64,000 nt of DNA from Bugula neritina. Its lineage: Eukaryota > Bryozoa > Gymnolaemata > Cheilostomatida > Bugulidae. A model generated the notes under the pieces. That model did no database searches and was not told where the DNA came from. It saw nothing but the letters and a program-made list of their open reading frames with translations. Positions 50,182 through 63,857 of this stretch are shown in pieces (the stretch's first letter is position 1; the number at the start of each line of letters is the position of its first letter). The position numbers were made by a program, and so were the translations under genes. The stretch covers positions 2,841,501 through 2,905,500 of the forward strand of contig OZ037768.1 of assembly GCA_964035545.1 (NCBI GenBank). The letters run 5' to 3'.

Positions 50182-53100
50182 TCATAGAGAAAGCGAGATA
50201 TGACAATTGTTGGGTTGAGTGTACCTTGAAACTGTTTTGGAAAAAGCTGCAAATCAGTATACGTAGAGAAAATAAAACGAAAAGATAATCAGATTTGTCT
50301 GCAGGCGCACTGATAACATCACAGATAAAAAGTTGTCATCCGAATAGACTCCAGTGTGACATTTGGCAGCCTGGTTAAATAAGGAATGGTGTAGCCAGCT
50401 GTAGTATATAACAGGTGCTTTGGAGTACATGATTACGTATCAAAGCCTCTAACTAATTACTTATGACAGGCTTAACTGAATAATTAGATGATCCTTTGCC
50501 AAAAACTACTGCCATCAACGCATCAATAAGTACAAATAATGAGCCTTACATTGACTGGCGTTAGCCTAGTGTAAATGATATCTCATTATCAGGGTTTTTT
50601 TTCAGACTACCATGTCAGTTGGTGGAATAAATTTTTTTACTTATATCAAGTAGTGATTCCGGACTATCAAATGTGGCATGGGTTAGCCAAGTTGATAGAC
50701 AACTGACAGTCAAAATCATTATCAAGTATGTTGAAGTTGGTGACGTCTTGCTGGATATCATATCTAATGTGTATCAGAAGTTGCTATCAGAGCTCTATGA
50801 AATAACATGTAACTTTACACAACAGGGAACTGGGATATGATCGGTAGCTAAAAAGACTAGCTTTAAAACTTAACCCTGTTGGGGAACATTTTTCATCATA
50901 TTTGTGAAACCTACAGATGAGGTGCATAAGGAAAAGGTGATGCATTACCATTGTAAGGTTGCATCAATTAGGGCAATGAGGGCGACATTATTGCATTGTG
51001 TCAGGTATTAATGAAGGAAGTAAAGTCATAAAACACTTCCTAATCGTGACTTACATCAGCTATTAAACTTACTGGTTTCTTCAGTTTCATTAGTGTGTAA
51101 AATGGAGGTCCAACTGCAACTATGCTTGCCCATTGCTTCATAAACTTCTATTGGCTGTTTTTTCCATCTTTATCTTTTTTGAACTAATGAGAAACACGAA
51201 GGCACTAATCGTAGTGCCACTTTGCTAATCTATTTTAAAGCCTGCTAGATAGAGATCTTGTAAATAAGTTGTTTGTCTTTGCCATGATTAAACCAGAAAG
51301 ATGTTGCAGTTGATAATTTTTTATCCTGACACTTTGACTAAAATGTTAATCATGGTACAAGAGATTTTCGGTCAGCCTAGATGATAAGACACTCTTCAGG
51401 CTGCAACTTAGTACAACATCCCAATTTATCACTCATTAAGCGCTTGTATTTGTTGGCAATTAAATCGATAACAAAATGCTTCAAGATAATTTATATATAA
51501 ACAAAGCGTGCACTGTCCGTTGATGGCCCACAGATGAGCACACACCAAGCTAATAATATGCACATTATATTTATTAATAATTTTAATGGGTTGGCATAAA
51601 GCAAGAGACAGAATGTTAATGAATTGCATATAAAATTGAAGAGTAACAAAGAACTCCAACTCTTATTATTAATGACATTATAAATGCATAAGAAGTGCTT
51701 TGTAAAGACATCCCTTGGGGGTGCTGATGCATCACATAATAGTAGCAGCAAAGGTCTGCCTCGCTATCACCAATAGTAAATAGATTTAGTGCACAATGTT
51801 AAGATACATCATGCATTTGCAGCTAGTACTTCATAAGCAACCATTAACCAAACTGCAACCATCAATTCCAAATGACTCACGTCTTAAACTCATTTGAACC
51901 AATATTCCCAGTTCAATGAGGGTCATGTGTGATAATCTGGACTTCAGACAATATGTTTGTGTGAACTGAGTTTATTAGCTGTATTATTATCAGCAACGTA
52001 CACTTGATCTGCTGTAGGCTGAATGTTGTTAAATAGTGTGAAAATATGCATGCTGTTTATATTGTCTGTCAAACTGAATAGCTAGGTGCCCCTCATGTGC
52101 CTCTATGTTTTCTTTACTGCTAACATTTTGTTTTTCTAACTTGTGCTGTTGTTTTCACTTTTACTTTAAAAATCTCTAATTACACTAAAGGAATTTGCTA
52201 ACAATGGTGGGCTCCACTTGTTCGGACACAATATGCCCTTTGTGCTATCTTGATTAATTACATCAGTTTTAAAGTCAGCCGCTCTGGTCAGCACCACCTC
52301 AGCTTAAGTTGGTTATTGGCAGTGAGTTTTACAAGGTGTACAGCTTCATGTAATGGCAATTAATTAATATCAACTAATATACAGCACTTGTGGTGTATGA
52401 AGATGTAATTGAGATGAATTAGTGTACAGAGATGAAAGGACTTGCAGAGTGTACTGCAGCCACATCTGCTGCAATTAAATGTTATAAGGAAATGTACAAT
52501 CACTTTAGATCTGCTAATTATAGAAATAGGGGTGCAAGTGTAGTAACTCAGAACTGTTCTTATGTTATTAATATAAAGTATGAATAAGTATCACATGACT
52601 TCAATACTGTCTCATCATTTCACCATAAAATATGCTCAACCCACAGTGATTTGTAAATTTATGGTATATTTTGTAAATCTGCAATCTGATTGGCCCACAT
52701 TGGCTTTCTGACTTCATATACTTTCACTGACTCACTTATTACTCATCTAAACCTTTTAGTCATGGCTTTAGGCTTTAAAATACCATCTGCCCTTACTCTG
52801 TTGATGTCACTAAGTGGTGATTACTGTGCCTTGCTGTGCTTGTTTATTATCAGCAAAATGCTGCTACTAATTATTATGTAATCCTGGCAATAACCAAACT
52901 TTTGCTGACTCTATAACTTATTACAATTGCTTGAAACTGCAAAGTATTTTGATAATATCACGTTACATTTTACTAACACTCCACATGCAACAATTGAGAA
53001 TAATTTTGAACAGCGTAATTTGACTCAAATAAAAGCGTACTCTTAAAATTACACAAGGGCATACGTATGCTTGGTATGCCTTATGCAAGACTCACTACCA

Positions 53101-54870
53101 GCTAAAAGCTTGTTTAGTAAACTTAGGTTGTTGTTAGTGAATCATAAAGGTATGAACACTTTGAATCACTTGGCTTTTGAATCAATCTTTAGCCGCTGAT
53201 TATTAAAAGCAGTGATATTGAACAAACATAATAGGGGGATATTTTATCTACACTTGCACTGGGTAATGTTAAGATTATTGAGCGACTGAACGGAAGGTGT
53301 TCAGCTGACATTCTACAGTCACGACAAACACAAAAAGTATAGAATAGTTTATTCATAGCACTTGGAACAATCAAAGCTACACTTTAATTGATATCTTGTT
53401 GGCTAGACTTAGTCAAAAGGTTGACAGTTATCAATTAATAGACTGAAGAATGGAAACATCATTTAATCAATCATTTGCCCTATTATCAGACTTGGTTTGG
53501 AAAACAGAATTATTTCATTTTCAGCATTCTTGAAACTGGTGTCCTGAAAATGTGATAACATTGATATCAAACATCAAAACTATTTTGTTGAATTCCACAA
53601 AATGTAATGATTTAAAATGAACATAGATGGGGCTAGCATAAGCTGTTTCACTTAATAGTAGTAGACTTCAACACAAAATATAAGAATCCCTATTGTGTGT
53701 GCAGTGAGTGGATACAGTTAGGGGGTACAGTGAGTGGATACAGTGAGTGGATACAGTGAGGGGGTAAAGTGAGTGGACACAGGGAGATCACAAGTAGCTC
53801 TCCCGCCTTAACAAGAGTGCCTACTTCGCATACCTCAACCACTGAACTTTGGTCAATAGAATAGTAGATTAGATTTAAGCACCCTGAAGTATAGGACTTT
53901 AACACTCTTGTATCACTAAGGAGTTTATTAAGCTCTGCCCTAGTTCTTGCAATAGTCATGTATGTACGGCGGGTACCACATGCTAAGGTAATTGCGATAC
54001 ATTGCAACAGCGTATTCTGTCAAATAAAACTTCAGCTTCTCGAAGGCCAAACTCTTACAAACGCTGCCATTTTCCAGCAGACTGGCAGCATATTTGACTT
54101 ATTAAGTAAAACTTTGGCAGCTGCTTTAGTTCCTACACTGGATTTACATTCCATGGTTTGGGGCCTGGGTTGACCAGACTAATTTTGAACCGAAATGAGT
54201 GTTGGAATAGAGTATTTTCTTAAACCAATATTGCAGCAACTTCTCGTAGCCCGAGGGCTTGATTTGCTCCAAATACTGGGCCTATGTCTAAAGACTAATT
54301 TAATTGTGCTTATTGCTGACTCTGATATGCATTACAGTGCATTATACAAGTATCCTTAACAATGGCCAAAGCCTAAGGTAATAGCAACCTTAAGCAAACT
54401 TGTAATCTTGCAATGGCATAGCTTATACAAAGTATTGACTGCCCATGGGGTATGGAAAGGCCCAAACAATTTGAAAAGGAAAACTATTCATGCTATTACT
54501 TGATGTGAACAACCCAACTTTATCTTTTAAGTTACGCAATAATCTCAATTATAATATGAAGTTTGCATGTATTCAAGTAATAACATTGTTCCATTCATTG
54601 AATTATGTAAGAATTAATGTGTTGAGGTGCACAATGATAATCTGATGAAGGCATACTACTCAAACATGTATGATATTGTATAGTTACACATTCCTCTTTA
54701 TCTCCATTGGCTAATTTCTCACTGCGTCTGATCACATCTATTATAATGTTTTATCCCAGCCCAGACATACCCTTGTAATTGCTGCCGAGCACTGGACATT
54801 GTGTTAATATCGGCATCAGACTTGGTGTGAGTCACTCGTGCATCAAAATGAATATGAGTTTTATTTTGCA
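50182..54870. other. Long stretch without a recognised gene; CAS first exon expected here
   Basis: No exon could be supported. The CAS start codon exon probably lies in this stretch or just before 54872. Small features: a C-run just upstream at about 49877, a 12-bp gtgagtggatacaga-type tandem repeat at 53695-53780, and scattered short ORFs without splice or domain support. Confidence 0.5.
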
Positions 54871-54871
54871 G

Positions 54872-57800
54872 ACGTGCTGCTTGGCTAAAGCTAAGTTCGA
54901 CAACTTTGCAGAGTCACACGATGAGCTGGCTTTTAGGAAAGGCGATGTGCTTACAGTTGTAGACCAGGTATAGTCTATACTCTATATATACTAGTCTATA
55001 CTCTATATATATTAGTCTATATTCTATAGATACTAGTCTGTACTCTATAGATACTAGTCTATACTCTATAGATACTAGTCTATACTTCATATATTCTATA
55101 CTCTACAGTCTGTACTCTATAGATACTAGTCTATACTCTATAGATACTAGTCTATACTCTGTAGATACTAGTCTATACTCTATAGATACTAGTCTATACT
55201 CTATAGTCTGTACTCTATAGACACTAGACTATACTCACTCAGTGCAAATGTTTAGCAAAGTGTGCTGTTATTAATAGCACTGTCTTGTGATGTTGTAAGT
55301 GATGTGCACATAGGAAGCCAATTCATAGGTTATGTAAACATGACTCTATTCATTAAGTGTTAATAAGGTTACTATTAGCTTGTGGTGTGACTTTGGTCAC
55401 CACCCAAATCTTATCAGTGAAAATGTGAATGAAGGCATTATAGCCTGTAAGTTGATGATGTTGTTTGTGTTGGCCAAAAGTGATTCTCCTGTAGCCTCAG
55501 GTTGTGAAAAATTAAATCTATAAAACCTGTTCTAAGTCTGTACTGTAAATTATTGTTTTAATTTTATTGTTTCTTTTTGGACTAACAGAAGATAGAGGGA
55601 CTGGAAGGCTGGTGGCTGTGCAGTTTCAGAGGAAGGCAGGGTATTGTACCAGCCAACAGAGTGTCCTTGCTGGCTGGCCTTTATCATGAAAGTGCACTAA
55701 GGTTCAACACCAGCCCGGAATCTTCCATATCTGATGTAAGCTCCTAGCAAGTATCTCCAGTGTGTACAGATCTTATCACATTGCCATAACGAATTCTCGG
55801 ACAAAGTGTTGTGTTTATTGATATGGCAGTTTTCTTGGCTCCACTATCAGTGGTATCATGTGACACAAGGCTAGGCAGATACGTGCTTCATCTCTTATCT
55901 TTCTCTACCCTGAAGATGGATATTCAAGATACCACTTTTGGTGTCTCCCAGTTTGTGAAGCTTGAAATTTTATCACTTCTTATTCTTATGTGATGTCATA
56001 ATATTGTGGCTTTGTTCACCTTGCTGGTGATATCACCTTTATTCTATTGCGTAGGTTTCACCTTTGATTTTGTTGAATTTTCAGGGTGGCAACGCAACTC
56101 CCGACTATGACATTCCTAAACAAAGTGTACAGAACCGAAAGCTACCTCCGGTACCAGCCCCTGCCGAGCAAAGTAGAGTGGGGCAACAACTTCCAATCAG
56201 AGAATTAGTCTATGACATTCCCAAATCCCTAGAGAAGACGAGGGTGGGCGCAGTCAAGTCGAGTAATTCATTCGCCGGTTCATTGCAATCAGCAGGCGCC
56301 GTGGTGACACCATCAGGGAGCACAACTCCTTCTTCAACAGACAATGTATATGACACTCTACCTACAGGTGCTCCGGTACCGCTGCAGGTGCTGCCCTCTA
56401 GTGGCAGCAGTGCACCGGGTAACAGAATGAGTAACACTTCCTGTCCGATATCTCCCCTTTACAGGTCAGGAGACAGCGCCGTGGACGTCAGATCAAATCG
56501 CTCTTCTCTCATGTCCACCACGTCTAGCCCGCCAGGCTCTAGTGTATATGACTACCATAGCGGGGAGCTGTACGACACCCCAAACATTCACCTGCGTTCT
56601 AACGCATCTTCAATCAACAGAAGTAAAACCAGTAGCCGTATTTCAGACATTAGCAGCACAACTCTACCGCCCATGGGTGGAGAGAATGAGCAGTGCTACT
56701 ACGACGTGCCAAAGACCATTAGAGAGACTTTACAGAACTATAGAGACTCTGGTATATATGATAACAACATGAGGCAGCCTTTGCAGATGTCTCCTCAAAA
56801 GGACCCGCTGCCTGGCCTGCACCACGACGGCAGGTTAGCAAATAGCTCTCCGGTTACGCTGCCGTTTTCCAACCACTCCGAGGTCGTGTATGATACACTC
56901 CCGTCAAAATCCAACAGAAAGCTTGGAGCTTTAAGCAATCAAAACAGTTTACAGAAAATGGAGAGTTTGGATCTAAACGACATTGAAAAGCTGTCTCTGG
57001 ACTTAGACGAGGCTATAGAGATCGTGGTGAAGTTACAGCAGCATGTACACACATCTTCTAATAGACTTCTCTCCTTTGTACACAGTAAATGGAGGGTTCG
57101 AGCAAACCTAGAGTCAGTTCTATACGACCTAAAGATAGCTTGTGTGGGCTTCCAGTCAACTCTCCAAGAGTTTTACGAGTTTGGTTTGGGTGCTGTGGCT
57201 AACTCCTCCTCAATTGCCGACAAGACGGTTATGAACCGACTGTGCCAGGTGCTCGTACCTCTCAAGAACAAGTTGGATGTGGTCAACTCTTGCATGAAGG
57301 TATCGTATGTAACTCTTTGTTCTAACATGTTCAAGTTGGAATAAATTACGATGGAGCTGTATGTAGAGGACTGACAGCCTCTAAGATTTTATACTAATGA
57401 ATGATTTGTTGAAAGGGTGTTCACGTCTCTCATCTGAAGTAACAGCGCCTTTTGAAATTCTATATCTTCATATCTTTATTGTCTTTAAATGCAAATTAGT
57501 AAGTTATAAGGTGGGAATGTTGATGAGTCGATTAATCATAGAGCACTCATCTTTGAGACGAGCTGAGAGCTTTCACTATTTCTACAGTAAAACATGCTAG
57601 CAGCATTCCATTGATGCACCAGATACTCACTGCCTTTGTACTTGATTATCCAGTGTAAAAGAAATTGTTTTAATGATTCTTCGCAGACACTGAGTGGCAT
57701 GAAATGGCACATTGCCAAGCTGGAGAAACAGCCAGACAAGGATGATGATCACGAGATAGTGAGGCTGGTGAACGTGGCGAGAGAGATCAGCGAGGACGTG

Positions 57801-60173
57801 AATCGTGTAGCCTCAGTGATACACGGAAACAGTAGCTTGCTGTTCAAATCTAGCCAGAGTGATGGTGAGTAAGCAGCCAGTGTGTTATCTTACTAGTAAG
57901 TTATACCTGGTTACCTCGCATATGCAACTCTTGCAATGCACACAGCTATTCTGCTGGTAGGCAATATTGTTATGACTTACTCAGTTTTTGGCACATGTAA
58001 CTGAGAACTGATGCAAATCATGGATACAACCAGCAGAAAATATTTTGAATTCGCAAGAACTGTTTTCAGTGTCCATGGTGATGCATTACTACATCACCTA
58101 GCACCAAGCTAATTATCTTACCTGAATCATTCCATATCCAATCGCTCTGTTTAATTAATATATTATACAGAAATCTATTAGTATTATGATAATTGTATCC
58201 TATGATGGGTCTTACGCATACATCAGACTGAGTTAAATTGTTTTTCTAATTTCCTGTGCGAGGACACCACTGTCATCAGCCATTTCAACTCGTGCATAAT
58301 CCAAGGTTAATCCCATCTCAACTGTTAAATAATTTGAACTTGTCAGTTTTTGCACAGAATAATAGAAAATAGAAGTGGTTAATGGCTACATTAAAGAAAT
58401 TCCTAGGGTAGCACTAGTAGGGAATATATTTTAAATAAAAATAATTGATATCTATTTTTTGTAAACCAAACACTACCATATGTATTTAAACATGTTGCTA
58501 CCATTTATAGCAATATCTTTGGAATGTAAATAATTATTCAACAAAGCTGGTGTTGATGTAGCTATAGTGTCAACAGAGTTGTCAAAAGGTAGCAGGTACT
58601 TCATAACAAGACTGGCAACTTGTAATAATATTTCCTAAGTTGGCAGCACAAGTCATCATAGTACAGAAGAGCTTAAAACGAACTCAATGGTTAGCGTAGT
58701 AATACTAGAATCTAAAATTATATTGATTAGGCTCTCGGTTACATACTCTACTATATTTACTATGAGAATGTTTTACTCTATAATGACCCAATGTTTTCAA
58801 CAAACATAGTGATATCCACTTCTAGAACACGTAATCTCTATTCATAACGTTCTTATGGTAGCCTTAGATTCGCATATCACTTTCTCTCTTTCACATGGCA
58901 TTCGTCTCCTTCTTCTTATTCAATGCATGTGTTCCTTCGCTCCATGTGTAATCTAGCACCTGTGTTTGAGTAACTTGCGTAACTCTTATGCTAACACAAT
59001 CTTTAGAATATGTGTGGGCAATGCATATTAATAGACGGAGGAGATTAGTGCATGAGTATGTTTACTCAAGTCAAACTCTCAACTCATACTACTCTTATCG
59101 GCCATTTTTATCTTCAAATGTTTACATCCTCCTTCTGCTGAGTTGACCTTGACTTTAGTAGATGGTATCCCAGTAATAAGTTTATAAAAATATGTGGGAC
59201 CCAAATCAACTAATGGCCTTTTACTATAAATATTTATTTTATAAATCACGTTTGGAATTTGACTGTAAAAATTGTCAACAGACTTTTAAATATTTATTCC
59301 TTTGGGGTTGAAAACCTACTATCTTCATTTGCCTTTGTCATTTGAGCTTGGCATTATGACACAACTTGGACTATGAATTAATAACTTGTCTAAACACGAG
59401 AGTAACCTTTAAGATGAAGAGAATGCATTGTGAGCGATAATGTTGACCTCCATGTCTATTATGCTAATAATTTATTTGGATTATGTTACCTTTTCGATTG
59501 AATTGACACTAAATAGTTTTACATAATGTTATATCATTTTACAGTGCAAAATCTATCCTCTGAAATAAAAGAGTCATCAGATGCCCAAGCGCGCTTGTCT
59601 TCTGCTACATCATCTACTATATCGCTAGGGAGAGATCAAGGCAATGAGGTCTCCAATGAATACGACTATTGTGATATAAACGACAAACCAACTGAAGTCT
59701 CCTCAAATATCAGTCCTTTACATCCTAATACTGATGATCGTATAGCCTTGGATTTACAACTCGATAGTCAGTATCTCTGCTACTATTTACAACACATATA
59801 TAGCATCTGTAACAGAGTGAAGGAACACAAGCTTAATGTTGAAAAGACACTGGACAGCAAATCAGAGTTTAATAAACAAATGCTAGTTAGGCAAAGCAGG
59901 GAGCTGGTTGCTACAGCTCATGAGTTAGTGTACATAGGAGATACGTTGTGTCGGTACATTCGGTCCTCTCATATCCAAGTGGCGGTCTCGAAGGCCGCTA
60001 ACTCTTTGTGCAATGTTCTCAAAGAGTATATAATGAGTGTTAAAGACTTAGTCACAGCTACATCTAAGAAATCTCTAGCAGAGAGTTTGTTCAACTCTTT
60101 GTGCTCCCATGTTAAGGGAATACAACTTCAAACCCAGTCATTTCATGATGTCGTTAACACCTACTGTCAGTAA
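54872..60173 (+). CDS. CAS-family adhesion scaffold (BCAR1/NEDD9/EFS/CASS4-like), 5' end uncertain
   Basis: Five exons in phase: 54872-54967, 55589-55735, 56085-57299, 57687-57864 and 59545-60173, giving 754 aa without the start. Residues 1-70 form an SH3 domain (LAKAKFDNFAESHDELAFRKGD, then EGWWLCSFRGRQGIVPANRV). The substrate region has four YxxP motifs (YDIP twice, YDTP, YDVP) plus VYDTLP twice and other YD sites, far fewer than the about 15 of p130Cas. A four-helix serine-rich-type region (LNDIEKLSLDLDEAIEIVVKLQQ...) follows. The last exon has EYDYCDI, equivalent to the YDYVHL Src-SH2 site, and a FAT-like C-terminus (TAHELVYIGDTLCRYI). It is a cytoplasmic focal-adhesion adaptor for FAK/Src/Crk signalling. 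The first exon is unseen; ATG at 54848, reading through the apparent acceptor, is a less likely start. A polyadenylation signal lies at 60688. An orthologue of the undivided CAS gene is inferred. Confidence 0.95.
54973..55230. repeat. 21-bp minisatellite in CAS intron 1
   Basis: About a dozen copies of tctatactctatagatactag directly after the SH3 exon donor. Confidence 0.95.
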
Positions 60174-61389
60174 TACAGAAATTGATCTCTGATCTACATT
60201 GATATTATATATAGTTTCCAACTGAAAGGCTGCAGTATATAATATTTAAGCTGCATTTTATTTATATATGCTAGAATGTACATTTTGTTGAAATGATTTC
60301 ATTGGTGGATTGGTATTCAGTATTACTGTTCTCCATGTCAATATTACCTTTCAAAGGCGAGTATTAAAATAGATGTTGTTAAACATCGTATTTTTTAACT
60401 TCCTCTTTCGATGTTGTAAGGGTACACGCGTAAAACTTGTTTTATTTCTATGGGCACATTATTGAATTTATTATTATATTTATGCACTTTGTACACAAGA
60501 TATTATCATGTTAGACATGTCACGTTTCCATGTATTGCAAAAAACTATTACAATAATTATTTTTGTTATCATTTATAGATCATTGTTATATTATTAAAAA
60601 ATGTTGGTAGGATTTACTATTTATATAAATATATTTTGACAATCAAATACATTGAAATATTATTATAACATTTGTACTGGGTTTCTAAATAAAAGGATAT
60701 TGTAATGGAGGAATAAGCACATGTGTTCATAGACTGGCTCTACATACCAATTTCTATGCATCAAAATTCCGTAAGTCAGAATGTAATGATTTTCTTTTAT
60801 ACAAAATTAAACACCTATAAATACAATTGATCACTTAGGATGAGGAGATCAATTTTCAATGTATTTAGCAAGAGAATATAAAAAGTGAAATTGAATACCT
60901 AAGATACTGGAATAGATAGCAGCATGGTTCACTGTACAAGTATGCAGAAGTAGAGCAGTGGTCCTGTGTAAACAGTAACTACACAGTCTACTATTTGATG
61001 AATGTGAGAGTTCACACACACATACCAGGGCTTGAGTTATATAATCTTCAATAGCTTGAAAGTTAGTACATGATATTTCACAGGCCGGTTTTAATGACAC
61101 CAGAAATGTCATTCACATAATTTTAGAAATATTTCACAGCTGAGAACTTATGACCTGCTATAATGCAATGTCCAGATTGTGTTTAGAGATTCTAAATGTA
61201 TGGATGTTGTCTTCTTTGATGTTGACCTAGCCTAGTAACTACTATTCATCAATAACTGTTAGCTAGTCATTGTAACTACTAGCTACCAGCTAGTAACTAA
61301 TAACTAGTAGCTTGGTGACTAATAGCCGCCAGTAACTACTAGTAACTACTAGCTAGTAACAATGTCTCATAACACTTCAACACACTGCG
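60174..61389. other. Convergent intergenic region between CAS and CFDP1
   Basis: Contains the CAS 3' untranslated region with aataaa at 60688-60693 and a degenerate ctagtaactactag repeat at 61240-61365. An 87-codon minus-strand ORF (60849-61112) is unsupported. Confidence 0.6.
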
Positions 61390-63857
61390 TCATAATTTTC
61401 TTTTACTTGCAGACAGAAGTCTAGCATCTCTCTCTTGTTCAAACTGTCTCTGGTCAGCTCTTTCCAGGAACTCCTTCCTCTCCAGGTAACTGCAAGAACC
61501 CCAATTCATTGCATATCATCAACATATCACAAAATATAACAAATGAGTGTTGGCACTAGCTGTGGCTTACGGGGAGTAATTTGCTGTACAATGATGAGTC
61601 ATTATTAATAATAAATAAATTTTGTCATTTAAATATAAAAATGAGACTAAAAGTTGAGCTAAACTTTACCACTCAAGAATGTACCTATTTTCCAGCCTGA
61701 CGAGTGAAAACTATATGCAGGAAAATTAAATTAAAATAAAGTAAAAGAGGAGTAAAATCTCTTTGAAAAATGACCGATCAACAGGATGATCCTACTGATT
61801 TATAAACTGTGAAAATCTTGTTGCCAAACATATTAAAGCAGACACCTAGTAGATAATTTAAGTTTCTATTTGACAAGAGGGACAGTCACTGATGTGTGTA
61901 TAAAGTAATTGACTTGAAATGTTACACCTGCATACACTCACTAAGATAGGTATTTCCTATCTTCAACACATGCTTCACTACACTTAGCCAGCACATTACT
62001 ACATGTAAGGAGTTAGCTCCCCTATTAGTGGGCAGACAACTCTGTAGAAAGCTAATAATGAAAGAGGACAACTCTATAAAGGGTAATTGTGTGTATTATT
62101 GATCTGCTAGAGTAATATTCAGAATATTAGCAGTACTCTACCAAATATAATCTGCAGAAGCTAAAATTCGGAGAGTAATTTTAAAGCTATTTTATCTACC
62201 TGTACTACCTGTGGAGTATTACTACTGTACTACCTGTGGAGTATTACTCGTTACCTGTGAAGTATTACTCACTACCTGTAGGATATTACTACTGTACTAC
62301 CTGTAGGATATTACTACTGTACTACCTGTAGAGTGTAGAATATTACTACCTGTGGAGTATTACTACTGTACTACCTGTGGAGTATTACTCACTACCTGTA
62401 GGATATTACTACTGTACTACCTGTAGGGTATTACTACTGTACTACCTGTAGAGTACTACTGTACTACCTGTAGAGTATTACTGTACTACCTGTACTACCT
62501 GTAGGATATTACTACTGTACTACCTAAAGATTACCACTCACTACCTGTACTACCTGTAGATATTATTCACAAACAAGTTAATAAGGTAGCACTGACCTGC
62601 CCTTGCTGTTGGCATGGTTTTTAAGTTCACTGGTTATTCCTTGTTCAGATTTATACTTTTCCCAGTCGAGTTTTGATTTATCCTGATAACACATGGCAAG
62701 ATAGCTGTTACAGGAGTTATGTTTAAAACTTACTAAATCTGTCTTACATAAAAGTATTGTGTGACGCAGAAAAACACATTCTATGATATAAGAAGGTAAG
62801 AGTACCTCACATGAATGTATTACGCAAAGTCTAATTATACCTTTTGGATTTTATTTTATATTGTAGAGCGTATATTTACAGTATACAAAGCATTATGTAG
62901 GCAAGAATAAGTAAACATCAATCTTTATACAGACATAAAAGGTGTAGATGATGGAAACTTTTAAACACAAGTTTCTTAGTAACTAGGCACCATTTATTCA
63001 TATAATACATTGATGAGACATACGACACACACATATCAGCACTGACTAGTAGTCCTTAGAAATATTTAAAAACTTGTGAGTAGACATGCAGCATTAGGGG
63101 ATATTGTTTAAGGTCAAGGTTAAACTCACCAAGGTGCTTATTTTCTGCTTCTTAGATATGAACCCCAACACAGCTCCTAAGCCACCAGGCCTCTTTGTTC
63201 TGGCAAACAGAAGCAAATAGACAGCGACTGTATAGGATAGAACATATGGTCACTATATCATATTCAAACTTCATACAAAGGAAGACCTCACTAGATTGTA
63301 TTATAAGTCAGCAGGTGGGGGGGGGGAGGTCTCGCGTGAATGAGATGTTAGTGAACTCAGCATTTAGCCTTATTTTTTTAAAAAAAATTGAATGTAAGTT
63401 ACTAGCAGTACTAGGCCATAAAGTTCACTAAAACTAATTGATTTCATGAATAACCAATAACAGTGGAACTCACTGCCAAATAGTTAGATACATACGCAGA
63501 CGGCCCTAGTTGTGCTCCCAGGGTGCTAGTTGGTGGGTCTCCATTAGTAGTAGATTTACTTTCTTTAGTATCAGCTGCTATTTCCTTTTCCACTCTAAAC
63601 ATAATTAAAGCATAGAATAAGTGCCAGTGAAATCATATATAACAAGTTATACTACTCAATATATTGTAGAGTCGCATTGGGGTGAAACATGGCTGTGAGT
63701 AGAGAACTCCAATATCAACACTGAAACACACATGTATGAGTTCATTGCACTTTTACCTGACTGTCTCTCCGGCAAAATCAAACACTTTCGTGACCTTGAC
63801 AGTGCCTTTGGGTTTACTCACAGCCGGTGACCTTGACACAGTCTCTTTCACATCCAC
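61390..63857 (-). CDS. CFDP1: Craniofacial development protein 1 / BCNT (Swc5 homologue), 3' part (partial)
   Basis: Five exons in phase: 63757-63857, 63496-63594, 63130-63199, 62597-62682 and 61390-61489 (stop TGA 61390-61392); the 5' exons lie beyond the right edge. The protein contains VKVTKVFDFAGETVR, the lysine-rich GLGAVLGFISKKQKISTL block and the whole BCNT-C domain: DKSKLDWEKYKSEQGI...SYLERKEFLERADQRQFEQERDARL. These align block by block with vertebrate CFDP1 (KSKLDWE...[21 protein letters not shown]). The family is the Swc5/BCNT subunit of SWR1/SRCAP remodellers that exchange H2A for H2A.Z. The last exon reads through a possible GTAAAAG donor to SASKRKL-stop, matching the short human tail, so no further exon is needed. 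Convergent with the CAS gene. Confidence 0.94.
62195..62565. repeat. Minisatellite in CFDP1 last intron
   Basis: Many copies of a 21-24-bp unit, actacctgtagagtattactactgt, of variable length. Confidence 0.95.

Noticed and set aside
53690-54173. Overlapping ORFs on opposite strands (105 and 71 codons), considered as a decayed retroelement
   Set aside because: A NPGP-like string on the minus strand suggested a LINE leader, but stops interrupt it at once and no reverse-transcriptase motif is seen.
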